Of a stretch of 64,000 nt of DNA, positions 46,345 to 58,714 are shown in pieces. The notes below the pieces were generated by a model that worked only from the letters and a program-made list of their open reading frames with translations, did no database searches and was not told the origin of the DNA. The DNA comes from Sciurus carolinensis (lineage: Eukaryota > Chordata > Mammalia > Rodentia > Sciuridae): assembly GCF_902686445.1 (NCBI RefSeq), contig NC_062213.1:6755241-6819240 (forward strand). The letters run 5' to 3'. The position numbers and the translations under genes are program-made. Each line of letters begins with the position of its first letter. Positions within the stretch are counted from its first letter, which is position 1.

Positions 46345-48420
46345 GCTAGATAAATATTAACAGGGAAGAGACAAACATATCTTTCCTTACAGTTGAAATC
46401 CTTGTTTATGTAGAAAACTTTGTATCCTCAATAAAAGTAAATTAAATCAAACAAGAATTCTTTGAGATTAAACAGACATAAATTTAAAAAAAAATATCCA
46501 AGTTACAATAATCATTATGCTAAGCTTATGTTGTGCCCTGGTGCATTTTCAGGGCTATAGGAGATGAGGTTAAATAAATAGTCTTTTGACTTTCTTTTAT
46601 TGGATGCCAAATATCAACCAAGCTTATTGTGAATTGCTTAATAGCCATTAACTTGTTCAATTAGCATAACAGTTTGATGGGCGTTATCTACCTTTTGAAT
46701 TCAGACACCAAGGCACCCGTGAGCCCCAAACCTACAAGGTGAAGAGCTGGGAAGCTGAGCGGCCTTAAATCAAGGGTGCTGTCTGCAGCCCAGCAGACCC
46801 TGGGGGCAGGGACTGAGAGGGACACAGGCTGGCTCTTTGAGGCTGCCATTTCCCAGGGCTTCAGGTCCTGTTCTGTACTTGGCTAGGGGCCAGCTGGGTT
46901 CTGCTAGACACACGTCTCACCCGGCCAACCTCCCCTGGGGTCCCATTATGCTTGACAGGAAAGCACCAGTGTGGTGGTGAGAAGCCAGTCGCAGAGGCAT
47001 GTTAAGCTGACTAATGTACTGGCTGAGCTGTGCCTGGTTAGCTCCATAGGCCACATCAGCGGTGGCTGCCTAGCCTGTGAAAAGGCAGAGCTGAAAAATG
47101 GCAGCATGATTTCTGGGGTTCTTTGAATTTGGGGCCATCTTTTATTCCCTCAAGCTCCTTTGGCCCAGGGGGATCCTGACTCCTCCATGGGTCAGTGGTT
47201 CTGCTGCTCCCCGCTGGCCTTCGCTGGACTGGGCCTGCTAGGCACCTCCAGGCTTTGGCTGAGGTCAGCTCCACACACAGGGCTCCGTCCTTCTGGTGCC
47301 AGTGGTCTCGGGGCTGCTGTTCTTCTCAAAGAAGAGACCTCGGCAAGCAGTGGTGCTGTGTCAGTGAGAGTAAGTGAGCCAGGCTAGCCAGAACTCTACA
47401 GAAGGTGCAGATCCCACCTGGACACACCGAGGCCCCAGGGCAGAGGGAGGGTTGAAGAGCTGGGAATGGCAACTGAATCTGACACTTCTGGTTGGTGCAG
47501 AGCAATGCTGTGCAGTTGCAGAAGGCTCCCCTAGCCTATCCACCCCCAAACTTAGACATGCATTTTCACCTACGACACGGCTCTCCACGTCCATACACAA
47601 TCCATATTATTATTTTGATTTTCTGTTTGGAGTTTCATTGATCTATTGATCAATTTGAATACATAGAAATCTAGGCTAGAAGGGAACTCTGTTTCGCTGA
47701 CCTAAGAAACCAAAGAATGTTTCACTCATCATTAAAACAAAGTAATTATAAAAATATGTGACCTCATTTGAATTATTACAAGCCACTGTAGCTACCAAAG
47801 ATGCTGAATCACTCATTAAATATGCAATTAGTAAGAGCAATGGAAGCACAACATAAATCCTTCTCCGTGGAATCATCGGGAGACTTTAGGGGACATGAGT
47901 GACTGATGCTACTATTCTGAGTTATTCCAAGACGCCGCCATCTGGAGTCTGCACCTTAAAAAGCACTGTCCTATCCTGACTCCCTTGCTTCGACGGCACA
48001 TCTGGGAAAAACGAGCCCAGGCCCTTAGAGAGGCAAAACCAAGCTCCACAATCAGCACCAGAGACTCAACTAAAGCACCGTCTTTGTTCCAGAGCACAGT
48101 GGAAAATGGCGGATTGCCGCCAGTCATTCATGGCACTAATTCCCGCTACTTAGTAGGGCAAGATTGAGAAAGAAGGGGAGAAACAGGACAGAGGTGGGTG
48201 AGGGGGACCTCAGTTGGGTCAGGTTCTGTTTAGGGCTCTGGCACTGACTCACTGCCCATTCTGGAATAGCTCCACTTATCTTCCTGCGTCTCCTCTTCTG
48301 CTTTGTCAGCGAGAGGTAATGAGCAGGCCTTGCAGAGACGATGGGGGTTTACAAGCTAATGTCTGCACGGCTGCGGCCGCAGAGGGAAGCAGTCTGGGAG
48401 TGCAGCCTGTTATTGTGATC
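46345..48420. other. Unassigned sequence, no gene seen
   Basis: 46640-46730 has weak MIR-like text ('agccattaacttgttcaatt'). 46740-47560 is GC-richer with overlapping frames up to 91 codons; none has domains. No exon or promoter supported. Confidence 0.4.
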
Positions 48421-48424
48421 AGGA

Positions 48425-48570
48425 AGGCAGCAGACTTGGGGAGATGGAAGAAGGGAGAGAAGGAGAGAAAGGAGGTTGGAAAGAAAACAGGTGGACAGTA
48501 GGGCCCAAGGAAAGAAGGGGCCAGAAAGGAAGAAAACCTGGGGAAGAAGGGAGGGAGGGTGGAGTTAGAA
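48425..48570 (+). repeat. Purine-rich (GGAA-type) tract
   Basis: Almost pure A/G over 140 bases with repeated GGAAG and GAGAA words. The reverse strand therefore shows long Pro/Ser/Phe-rich frames (48306-48782), which are by-products of the tract. Confidence 0.75.
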
Positions 48571-49059
48571 ACAGTGGGACTACATTCCCACAGGCATGAG
48601 AAAACAGACTCGCTCTGGGAATCAGCTGCAGGACTCTCTGAAGAAGACAATAGGGTGGCCAGGGGTAGGACAGGCCGCACCAGCAGTGGGCCGAAGAGCC
48701 AGCCATGTGAGCAGAACCTCTCCCACGAGGAGCACCAGGCTGGAGGAGCGACACTGTGCTCTCTGGTCTCTGGTTTTGTCATTGAGAAGTTTGGTGGTGC
48801 CTTTCCACTCTGAGATCATGCAATGCTAGGATGCTAAAAACACTAAGAACGACAGCGAGGAGAACCGAGAAACAGCAGCTAGAGGGACAGGAAAGGAAGC
48901 CAACTGCCAGACCTGACATCAGTTGGCCTTTTTCAGATTACGAACACGAATTCTAAACACCTTTCGTGCAGGAAAAAGGAACACCTTTAGAACCCTAGGA
49001 AAAAAGACATTTCGTCGATTCACTGTCAAAAACTATACATCAAATAAGACAGGCAAAAT

Positions 49060-49098
49060 AATGGAAACTCTTTCTCTCTCTCTTCTCTCTCTCCCCCA
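49060..49098 (+). repeat. (TC)n tract
   Basis: CT-rich simple repeat with few interruptions. Confidence 0.85.
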
Positions 49099-49213
49099 TA
49101 GAAAAATGTAGTAATCTGTCATTCCCCATGAATTTTAAATGTGCCTAAAACTAATTTATTCTCAATAAAAGTGCTGCAGTATTATAAGAAACAAATGCAC
49201 TAGGAACCTATGG

Positions 49214-49302
49214 AAACACGAAGGAAGAAAAAAGGAAGAAATGAAGGAAGGAAAAAGAAAAGAATGAAGGAAGGAAAGAAGAAGGAAGGATAGAAGGAAG
49301 AT
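49214..49302 (+). repeat. (GAAG)n purine tract
   Basis: Tetranucleotide-like GAAGGAA/AAAG array, imperfect. Confidence 0.9.
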
Positions 49303-49309
49303 ATCAGGT

Positions 49310-50670
49310 GCCTCTCACAAAGCTGCCACTCTTCTCTTGAGAAGTGCTACAGGCTCTGGGGGTGGCGCTGAGCCTACGGCACTTCTCTTCCACGGAGTGA
49401 GTTCAGGTAAAGGGAGAGAGAGAAGCAGACAGTGCAGAGACCGCAGCTCCCAGGGCTGGCTGGAGTCTCTGTCCACCTCCGTGACCCACAATTACCCCAT
49501 TTCTCATAACTGTATGGAACTTTGGCTACTTTTCTGCAGAAACCTCACAGTTCTGGTGACGAGGTCCATCCTTTGCCCTGCATCCTGGTATGTCCATCAG
49601 CTCCAGTGTGACTGGAGCCTCCCGGGGGCTCAAGTCCTTTTCCGAGTTCAGGCCTGCAGCAAGCATGGCTCTGCCTCATCACCCGCCAACAGCTGTCCCT
49701 TGTGTGTATACCACCAGTGTTATCTACCTAGATCAACACAACTGCCCACTGCTTGAGAGTCTTGGCCATTTTATGTTAAACTTCTCAACCCCCATCCCAC
49801 TTCCAACTACCTGTTATGATTACACTCCTGTCAATCTTTCTGTATTTAACCAGCATCCCCTACCTGCCATCTGAACACTTGTCTCTCCCCCATTTCATAG
49901 CCCTGGAAAACCGTGGGCTATTGTGTCCAGTCATGGAAATGTGCAGACTGCAGAGCCCAATGAGAGAGAGGTGGTCACTCAGAATGCAGCAGCTGATAGC
50001 CCATAGAACCAGAATGTTTGAACTGAGACCAGGAGAACAAACAGGAGAGGGAGGCTTCATTGACTTGGGGACACTCCGTACACCAGGAAGGAGTTGAAGC
50101 TCAGTGCGATCTATCTGTTAGAATTGACCCTGGGAGCCTAGAAGAGTGGTGGCCCATGATGAATGCAGATGAAATCCCCAAACTTCCACAGTGAGTAACT
50201 CGGGAATGGTGGGGAACTGGGTATGCTCAAGTGGACATGTTATATGGTGATAGAGCCCCAGAAATGCCTTTTTTTTTTCTTTTCATGGGAAAACCCAGAG
50301 TATTCACCAGAATGTGCTAGTGAGATTGGCAGCAGATAACTTGAAATCACAGTGATGAGAAGACTTAATCACATACCTGGGCTTACTGTTGGAAATAAGG
50401 CTAATGGGACCATGGTATAATTGAGGCAAGGTGGAATCAATTAACCACCAGAAGTTTGAGTTGTAATTATGCTTATATCACTTGGGAAAAGTTGAAGTGG
50501 CAGCCAGGAGGACGTGGTCTGCTGAGAAAGATGATAATAAAACATGGAAATCCAAGGAGCAAATAGAGTCAAAAGAGATCACCAGGAAGTCAGGTATTGC
50601 TTATTATATATGCTTCATTATATAAAGAACAGGAAGCCAAGAGGTTAAAGGAAATCACACCAATCAAAAC
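49310..50670. other. Unassigned sequence, no gene seen
   Basis: A 139-codon plus-strand frame (49337-49756) overlaps two others and has no domain. 50100-50670 is plain AT-balanced sequence. Nothing supportable. Confidence 0.4.
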
Positions 50671-50671
50671 T

Positions 50672-51084
50672 GTTTGAGTCAACTTTCTGTTGCTATGACC
50701 AAAATACCTGACCAGAAAAGTTAAAAGACAAAAAGGTTATTTTGAACTCAAGATTTCAGAGGTACAGTCTGCAGTCAGTCAATTCCATAGCTCTGGGCCT
50801 GACATGAGGAAAAATCTCATGATGGAAGAGTGTGGCAGAAGAAAGGTACTCTCCTCAGGACAGCTGTGAAGCAGAGAGTAAGAGAGGCACTAGGGACAAA
50901 ATATAAACCCAAAGTCAGCCCTCCAGTGACCTCTTTCCTCCAGCTACAACTTACCTGCCTGAACTTATCACCCAGTACAGCAGATCTTTCAAATTATTAA
51001 GCCATCAAAAGGATTAATCTGCTAGTTAGGTTATAACTCCATAATCATGAGCTTTTGAGGGACACCGCATGACCAAACCATGAC
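50672..51084 (-). mobile_element. MaLR-like LTR, copy 4
   Basis: Same family and orientation as 21812-22241. Shared blocks are 'gctatgaccaaaatacctga', 'atgatggaagagtgtggcag' and the right end 'cttttgagggacaccgcatg'. It lacks coding capacity. Confidence 0.65.
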
Positions 51085-51519
51085 CAGAAGTAAAGACTCA
51101 TTGCCTGAATCACATAGCTGAGCTGAGGGAGGGTGCACATCTGGCGTCCCCCAAGGAAAGAGGTGACAGACATCCCCTGGGGAATGACCAGCAAAGTATG
51201 GAAGGTAAGTACTGAGAAGATCCTCCCAATTCACTCTAAAGTTACCTGAGAACATCTTCTCAGGCAGTTTCACACCAGATGAAATGAAGTGCCAGACATT
51301 TCCAGAGTCACAGATGCCAGTCTGAGTAGCACCTGCTGTCCCCATTGGAATGGGATCACAGGGGCCAGGTGGCAGATGGAGCGCTGGCTAAAGGCTGTGT
51401 GGCATTGAGTCCTCCTCTTCCATCACCTCCTGTCGCCACATTCATCACCAGGATTGTGTGATTGATAATTGGAGTAAACACTTCACTTGTCCTTCCACCT
51501 ATGAAATAAAGCCATCAGA

Positions 51520-51935
51520 GTGCAGTATTGTTTATAAAAGATGGAACCAACACAAATGTCCACTAGCTGATGAAGAGGTAAACATAACATGGTATATCCA
51601 CAAAATGGAATGACACTCAGCAATTAAAGAAGAAGAACATGACAATCTAAACTATGACATCACCAAATTGGGAAAACATCCTACTAAGTAAAACAAGCAA
51701 GTAGCAAAATACTACAGGTATGATTCCATTTATATGAGATGTCCAAACCATAAAAATCTACAGAAACGGAAAATTGATTGAGGCTATCTTGTGCTGGAGG
51801 ACTGGGAGAACTGAGAATGACTTCGTAGTGTTTCTTTTGGATGTGGTGACACGTTTTGAAACTGACCTCTCTGGTTATTGCAAATATTTTGGAATAGATT
51901 AAACACAACTAGCAAACTAAAAATCTTAAATGTGC
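51520..51935 (+). mobile_element. Old L1/HAL1 3' region
   Basis: 'gatggaaccaacacaaatgt', 'aatggaatgacactcagcaa', 'gtatgattccatttatatga' and 'ggatgtggtgacacgttttg' follow L1 ORF2-end and 3'-UTR text in order. Confidence 0.65.
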
Positions 51936-51939
51936 CATA

Positions 51940-53335
51940 AAAATTCTAGTGTTCAGTAATATTCAGCAAATAAATGTCTGAAAATAAACCAAAACTTATC
52001 TTGGAAGATGATTGGGTATTTTATAAAAAAATAATTTCCTGATTATAGTTTTTATAAAATTAAAAGCATTTAAATGGTCCTGGAATTAAGAAAGATTATT
52101 TAAGTCTTCAATTGAGATTGCAACAAAAGTAATTTTATCCCCTAGGTCACTTTGGTGTTGGTTTCCAGAAGATGATCAATGATTAACTCATTATTCAGCT
52201 AATTGAACCTGCCATGGGTGGAAAACTTGGTGCAGAGAGGATCATAGGTTCTGCAGCAACTTCATTAGTGCAGATTCGTTATTCCCCTTGTGCACTGGTG
52301 GATCCCAAGTTCTAAAATGCAATGGGTTCTGTTTAAACTGCTTTTATATCTCTGGTGGAGCTATGTTAAACACAAAAATTATACATAAAGTGCAGAATAG
52401 GGGAACATAAAAATGTATCAGATTGGAGATGCCCAAGTGGAATCCTATGGAACTGCCTTGTTCCCACACAAGACAGAAAACAAAAGGTTACGCCACAGGG
52501 TACCCTGGGCAGATGGTGCAGATTAGTGAGTCCTAAAACCATAGTAAGGATTCAGGTTGGTGGTTGCTATCTTATCTCCATTTAACTCATGCTCTTGCCT
52601 CTAAAGAAACTGGCTTGTGCTGAACATTAAGTGTAGATTATGAGAAGAGAATTCAATTGACCACCCTCCTTTCAGCTGCTGAGCTGGGAAGGGTATTGTG
52701 AGGGCAGATTGAAGAGCCCTCTGTCAATGGTACATGACTGGACATGCTCTCTCTTCTTTCCTAATTAAGAGTGAGAACCAACAATAATTCACACTCATAC
52801 GGGATGGATGATATTCATTTCCAGTTTTGCCCCAAGGCTAAACTAACTGTCAGAACACAGTTGTACTTTCTGGATATTTCGCAGAACACCACATTGATCC
52901 ATTCCATAAATAAAGTAATGCTTACATGACACTATGTAAAAGCAGGTGGCTTGCAAACTTGAAGACCTGGGACAAAATGCCTTCTCAAGAAGGTAGGAAA
53001 TAGACCCTATGAAAACGGAAGAAATGGCTATCAAGGAAGGTTTACTGGGTCAGTGGTAAGGTCAATGATTTCTTTCAAATTGAGAGAAATGTTTTTCATC
53101 TTAAACTCCAATTAAGAAAGCAACACACTCAGTAGTCTCCTCCAGTTTGGACACAACATACTCCAAGTGTAGGAAATGTGACTGCAGTCATTTTCACTGG
53201 TGGTATGAAAGCTGACCAGTTTTGAGTGGGACCTGGAACAGACATGGGCTGTGTAGCAGGTCCAGACTCTGATGAAAGCAGTCCTGTTACATTGTGTTTA
53301 TGAAATATTTGACTCTCTGGTCTTAGAGTTGTCAG
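51940..53335. other. Unassigned sequence, no gene seen
   Basis: No repeat family recognised; frames are under 70 codons. Confidence 0.4.
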
Positions 53336-53339
53336 TGGT

Positions 53340-53345
53340 ATTGGT
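53340..53345. repeat. Target-site duplication, left
   Basis: ATTGGT, paired with ATTGGC at 53811-53816 (five of six identical) around the solo LTR. Confidence 0.65.
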
Positions 53346-53810
53346 TGACGCCATCCAGCGGAGTCAATTTGGTGCAGGGGACAAAAGAGTAGCGAGGTTC
53401 TTGAATTCGGAACGGTTTATTGATGAATCAGGAAACCCGGGAACTGGAACCTTGAACCTGGAACCTCCAACCTCGATCTTGGGGCCTCCAACCTCGAATC
53501 CTGGTGCTCGAGTAGAGCCGGCTTATATCCCCTCCAGGAGGTGAAGGGTAGGGCTGATGCCAATTATGCAAAGATTAGGCGAGGAGCTAGCTGCCCAATC
53601 ATGGTAAAGGTCAAAACGAGCAGGCATGATCAGGAGCACTCGGGAACACCTGTGCACGAGTTGTGTGCATGGACTTAATTGGATACGGCCAATGACAAAT
53701 CACCTGGGTGTGCTTGTTAACAACCTCCTCACCACCGATGTGATCAAAGCAGCCTCTGGCTGGCTGCCAGGCGCCATCCCAGCACAGTCCACATGGCATA
53801 GCCCCCAACA
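53346..53810 (-). mobile_element. Solo LTR (class II-like)
   Basis: Minus strand starts TGTTGGGGGCTATG at 53810 and ends GGCGTCA at 53346. A TATA-like ATATAA is at 53523-53528 and an AATAAA signal at 53416-53421, with about 100 bases between. 6-bp flanking repeats (ATTGGT/ATTGGC) fit the duplication size usual for class II ERVs. A 21-bp-period tandem pair sharing CCTCCAACCTCGA lies at 53464-53476 and 53485-53497. Its TGTTGGG start resembles the provirus at 44859-45309, but the rest is different. No internal sequence, so it probably arose by LTR-LTR recombination. Confidence 0.75.
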
Positions 53811-53816
53811 ATTGGC
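53811..53816. repeat. Target-site duplication, right
   Basis: ATTGGC, partner of 53340-53345. Confidence 0.65.
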
Positions 53817-53819
53817 AAG

Positions 53820-54400
53820 AGGGAAAAGAGATGCAATGTGAAGTACATATCAGGAAACTGCACGCCAGTCCTTAGGGTTCAGGGAAAGCACACTTCCACT
53901 ACATCAGGGATATGCCTCTGGGAAGCCTTGAACTGGCTACTGTGCTCTGGAAACACTGGAGGGCTTGATAGTAGTATATCTAATGACTGATCATGAATCT
54001 GGAACTGTATTAATTCATGAAGCTGGGGAGTCCCAGCATCAATGAATGCTGATTTAAAAATGGCTCAACTGGGATCCAGTGTTCGGAAGTCATGAGCAAG
54101 CTTCATGAGAAAGTACCCCAGAACCGCTCCCCACCACGGAACTCACCATGGGACCCACCAGCGTTTGACCAGCACCCAGTTCTCAGATCTCAACTATAGT
54201 CACATGGGAGGATCTCATTTGGCTTGATAAAGAAAGAAGGAGAGACCTGAGTTTGGCAGCAATTTAAAACATTCCAGTCCCTTCCTTCCTAGGAGTGCCC
54301 ATGTATCGTTCTCCAGGGACAGGTACCTATTTCAGGGATGGATTATTTTGTGAGTTATCCTAGGCCTGAGGAGCAGGACTACATATACCTCCAGTTACAG
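53820..54400. other. Unassigned sequence, no gene seen
   Basis: Unique-looking, balanced composition, no frame longer than about 70 codons. Confidence 0.4.
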
Positions 54401-54401
54401 G

Positions 54402-54870
54402 TGTTTTTGCTCCTGATGAAAGTCCAAATGAAGCTCCAGCTCATAGTCAGCTAAGGATGAAGTTTATTCACCGAAGCATGATGACCATGTGGCACCGTGT
54501 CCTCAGAATATGAGGTCCTGGAACAGAGGTACGGACAGTGTATCTCTGTACTACAACTCCCAAAGACCTATGGGGGGCCGTCCTCTCCAATCCTACAACT
54601 CGGGAATCTACAGCGAGAGTTCCTTATTCCCAAAAGAATCTTCGTGGCATGGGATACACCAAAAGTCCCATCAGTCTATAAGCCCAGCTTGTCGCTCCTG
54701 CTTCTGAAAATTCTGGAATCCTGGCACCAGCAAAAAAGAAGTAGAATCCTCATTTTGGCCTGAATGATTGGCCGTGAAAAGCACGAGGAAGCAGGACTGC
54801 GACTGCGCGGGATGAACAGGAGGTGCGCGGGGTGAATAGGAGGTGCATGTGTGCAGCCGGGTCATGTGGT
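54402..54870 (-). mobile_element. LTR-like element, tentative
   Basis: On the minus strand there is a CCAAT motif (GGCCAATCATTC, near 54770), a TATA-like CTTATAGAC and then GGTGAATAAACTTC (AATAAA near 54460), in LTR order. A 20-bp tandem pair (GCGCGGGATGAACAGGAGGT and its variant) lies at 54806-54845. CpG content is high for the window. Matching flanking duplications were not found, so the borders are approximate. Confidence 0.4.
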
Positions 54871-54874
54871 CAGC

Positions 54875-56000
54875 GAGCTCTGTCTTCCCTAAGCCACAGT
54901 GATAGAGACTTGTGCAATGCCCCCAGGTCAGGGGAGCATGGTATTTGGGGGTCAGACACCTCAGGAAAGAAAGTTCATATCACCAGGTAAATCAACAAAG
55001 CCAGCTGAGGCAGCCTTGGAGGACACGGGAAATTCCGAATGGACACTGAGGAAGGGAACAGGCAAGTATCAGTAGTGACTGCATGAGGGCAGCTGAGGTG
55101 TGTCCCAAGAATACCGTTCTTCTAAGTTTTCCTTAGGACAAGAATTCCACTAGAATGCTACAGAAGTCCTGCAATTGTGAAACTCTGAGTTTCCTCTATT
55201 ATCTTTATTTTATGAGCATGATCAATTTTTTGTAGTTTTTATTTGTTAGTACAAATAATATGTATTGAGTATCTATTATTCATTAAACATTCTTCTAATA
55301 GATCAGAAGACAACAATGTGCAGTACATCCTGACAGGAATTTATTCTTCTAGCTTTTCTGTGTTCAAGGTCAGTGGTTCTCTATTTATTTTCTAGGATTT
55401 CTAATTGGTTGTTGTTCAAGTCTTTCTGATTTTTCCTCCCCTATTTCTGGTTCACGTCTCTGTAGCAAATGCTTTATTGTTTCTTCCCCATCTCGGGGCC
55501 TCATTATACTACTGAATTTTATAATGACTGCACTGAGCCAATTTGGTCAGTCACACGGCCAAGACTGTGTGAATTTCTCTGTTTTGTTTTGCTTTTCCAT
55601 TGTCCCAGCAGATACGCAGACTGAAGCAAGCTCTAGCCACAGCCCGACTGTACTTCGCTGTCTCCCTGACCAGGCACGTACTGCTCCTGCCATAGTTCAG
55701 GTACAAGCTCTGCCTCTCTGACAATGCAGAGCCCAACAGGTGGGTGCCTCCGCCAGTTTATTATCACAGGTATGTTTGCTGTGTACTCTGCTGAGATTCC
55801 ACTTGTGTAAATGTATCTGACTATATATATGTATATTCACTTGCTAAAATTTATTTACTATTATGTTTTCTATTTTCTCTTAAGCTGATTTTATGCTGCT
55901 TCAAAGCATGAAATCATGGTGATATTTGAATTTCAGGTTTGAATTACACTATTTTCTCTACTACCAATCACTGAGTTACTGAGTTTCTACATATTTAGAA
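54875..56000. other. Unassigned; weak L2-like text at 55250-55370
   Basis: 'atatgtattgagtatctatt' and the following text resemble an L2 3' end. 55380-56000 shows nothing else. Confidence 0.35.
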
Positions 56001-56004
56001 CTCT

Positions 56005-56092
56005 TGATTTTTCTTTTTAGTGCTGAGACTTGAACCCAGGTACTCATGCATATGAAGCAAGTGCTCTACTTTTGAGTGACATCCCAAGCTTG
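56005..56092 (-). mobile_element. ID-type SINE, reversed
   Basis: 'agtgctgagacttgaaccca' and 'gcaagtgctctacttttgag' are the reversed B-box and A-box sides of an ID element; a short T-rich stretch at the left is its tail. Confidence 0.7.
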
Positions 56093-56132
56093 ATGATATG
56101 ATTTTAAAAATATTTGATAATATTGGAGCGCG

Positions 56133-56180
56133 TGTGTGTGTCCACACATGTGTGTGAGTGTGCATATGTGTATGTGCATC
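56133..56180 (+). repeat. (GT)n tract, imperfect
   Basis: GTGTGTG runs with CACATG and CATATG interruptions. Confidence 0.85.
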
Positions 56181-56384
56181 AAACTTGCTATAACTCATGT
56201 ATGTCACCAAAATCACAAAATAATGGAGTCCAGATCAACGTGGATGGCACATTTTCAGTCACTTTTGTCTTTGAGGCACATGACAATTCAAAATTGGCAG
56301 CTAGGGAGGGATTGTTTCAGGCTAATATTAGAAATAGTAGACTTTCAATAACTGTAATCCCTAACTAGACCAGACACTGCTTTT

Positions 56385-56540
56385 GTGTCCTTAGTTTTAT
56401 TTTTGTTTGTGAATATTAATTATACCAAGTGGTGAGTTCCACTATGACACAATTAGGTCAGTTTCACCCCCCATTACCTCCTCTCACCCTCACCTCCTCC
56501 CTCCCACTTAACCTTTTTTCTACTCCAGTGGTCTCTTAGG
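56385..56540 (-). mobile_element. L1 3'-UTR fragment
   Basis: 'gtgagttccactatgacaca' followed by 'tcagtttcaccccccattac' and a C/T-rich stretch resembles the reversed 3' UTR of squirrel L1s. Partial. Confidence 0.5.
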
Positions 56541-56879
56541 ATGTCGTGAAAGCTGACCAGTCCTCAGGAAGACTAAATTTCAACTTTAAAACAACTTGAT
56601 TTCTGACTGTATGAGTACACTGTTCATCACATGGGGAAAACACCATTGAGAATACGGATTATTGGTTCATTTATGTCTTCAAAAATATCCAACATTCAGC
56701 TGAAGATCAGGCATGCCACAAAACAAGAGAGATGACAGACCGTAAGGGGGATACTGGCCAGTCTGAAGTTCATGCAGACACCACCAGACGGAGTCTTACA
56801 ATGGCAAGTTTAATTAACTGAGTGACTGCACAATGAGCCAGGGCACTTCTGAAAAGTACTAAAAATGATAAGTGTAGAC

Positions 56880-57330
56880 ACAACAATAAGAAAATAACTC
56901 AACAGGTGGGTTTAATAGTGGATCTGAACCAGATAGAGGGAAAAGAAAAACAATAATAAAGTGGAAATAATGTTACAGGTAAATAACAAGATTGAAGCAA
57001 ATAGAAAAAAAGCAAGGATATAAAACAGTATGGAGCACAATTACCAAGCATAGATAAGGAATTTCAATGTTTATTATGATTCAGTGAAAAATAGTCAAAG
57101 ATGAAGAACAGGGTACTTTACCTGCAAGGGAGCACAGAGACACTAGCTGACTTTTCAACATGGATGAAGGAAGCTCCCTACAAGAGCCTTAGGGTGGCAT
57201 CTTCAAAATGCTGAATAAAAATAAGTGTTGAACTCAAATTCTGTACTGCAGAAAATACCCTTCCATCACAATGCTAAAATAGTGGTATATTCATAGAGAA
57301 AAGGAGTCAGAGGGAGGGAGAGAGGAGAAG
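56880..57330 (+). mobile_element. Old L1 segment (ORF1 side, HAL1/L1ME-like), tentative
   Basis: 'cagtatggagcacaattacc' and 'ttcaaaatgctgaataaaaa' followed by 'gtgttgaactcaaattctgt' resemble the end of ORF1 in ancient L1/HAL1 elements. No frame remains. Confidence 0.45.
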
Positions 57331-57699
57331 GCAGAGAAAAAAGTAATCGAAAATACAGGAAATAACTAGGAATCATGGATAAAATAAATATGAAATCAAA
57401 ATATGCAACAACAATGATACATAGAAAAAGTGCTAAATATGATAAAAAGGTATTTTTTTTCATTATTTGGATCATGATAAAACACTAGTTCACATTTGAT
57501 TACTAGATTTGAGTAAAAAGTAGTGAATGTTTTATCTCTAAGTTATTCATTTTAAAAAGTAAAATAACATAAAACTAATAAATTGGAGCTAGAGGGATAT
57601 TTAATTATAGAAATACTTTGTTTGTCATAAGGAAAACAAGGATCAAGTGACAAAACATCCAGACTTGATACATGGAAAACAAATACTAATATGGCAATT

Positions 57700-58530
57700 T
57701 AAATCTAAATTTATCAGCAAGTGCATTACATATGACTATATTGAAAACACATTGCAATCTCATTAAAAATTTCAAATTAAGATATCAATGAGATAACTTT
57801 CCCATCCACAAGAATGACTGAAGGCCAAAGACACTAACAACATTAAATGCTGGTTAGGATATAGAGTCACAGGAACTCCATGATTGCTGTGGTTGGTAGA
57901 AATGATTCAGCTCTTCTGGAAGACAGTTTGGCACTTCTTTAGAAAACCAAGTAGCATCTGACCCTGTGACCTAGCAAACATGCTCCTTGGCTTTTTCCCT
58001 CATGGGTTGAAAAACTGTTTTTACACAAAACCCTACACACAAATGTACAAATAACCTGTATTCACAATTACCTACACTTGGAAGTATCAAAAGTGTCCTT
58101 GAATATGTGAATGAATGGATCAGTAAAAGGTGGTGAACTCTATGAGTAAATATTATGTAGCACTAGAAAGAAATGAGTCGCAAATGTACAAAATTATAGG
58201 AAGGGAACATGCATATTATTAGCTGAAAGATACCAATTTAAAAACCTATAAATATTGTATTATTCCAAATTTATGACAATTTAAAAAAGGGAAAATCATG
58301 GAGACAGTAAGCTCAGTGGCTACTAGATTAGGAAGAGGGAGGGAAGAATAAGTGAAGCTCATTGACTTTTAGGGTAGTGAAATTGCCGTCATGGTTGGAT
58401 TCATGACATTACACGTTCATAAAATCCACAGAACCCACAGTACCTAATGGTGAGCCTCAGTGTAAACTGTTGACTTTGGTGATAATTAGGTGTCAGTGCT
58501 GGGTCACCCACAGTAACAAATGCACTCACT
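57700..58530 (+). mobile_element. Old L1 ORF2 end and 3' UTR
   Basis: In order: 'gatatcaatgagataacttt', 'aaatgctggttaggatatag', 'gacctagcaaacatgctcct', 'aataacctgtattcacaatt' and a 3' UTR with 'acacgttcataaaatccaca' and 'gtgataattaggtgtcagtg'. Decayed. Confidence 0.65.
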
Positions 58531-58714
58531 GTTCTGATGCAGGATGATGACCACAGATACTGTAGACAAGTGGGCAGTGTATGTGAAAATTCTCTGTATT
58601 GAAACTAAACCTGATTGACAAAAATCCACTGAAAAATAAAACTGACTACATACTTTGATTACAAGGTGAAGAGAATAATAGTTGTTTAAACAAAAAAAAA
58701 AATAAACTGTAATT

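Noticed and set aside
48306..48782. A 158-codon minus-strand frame, the longest in the window
   Set aside because: It is the complement of a purine-rich tract, rich in Ser/Pro/Phe, with no domain; low-complexity artefact.
49337..49874. Possible small gene from three overlapping frames
   Set aside because: No splice-supported structure, domain or codon bias that sets one frame apart.
56136..56368. Cys/His/Met-rich short frame
   Set aside because: Produced by a GT dinucleotide tract.
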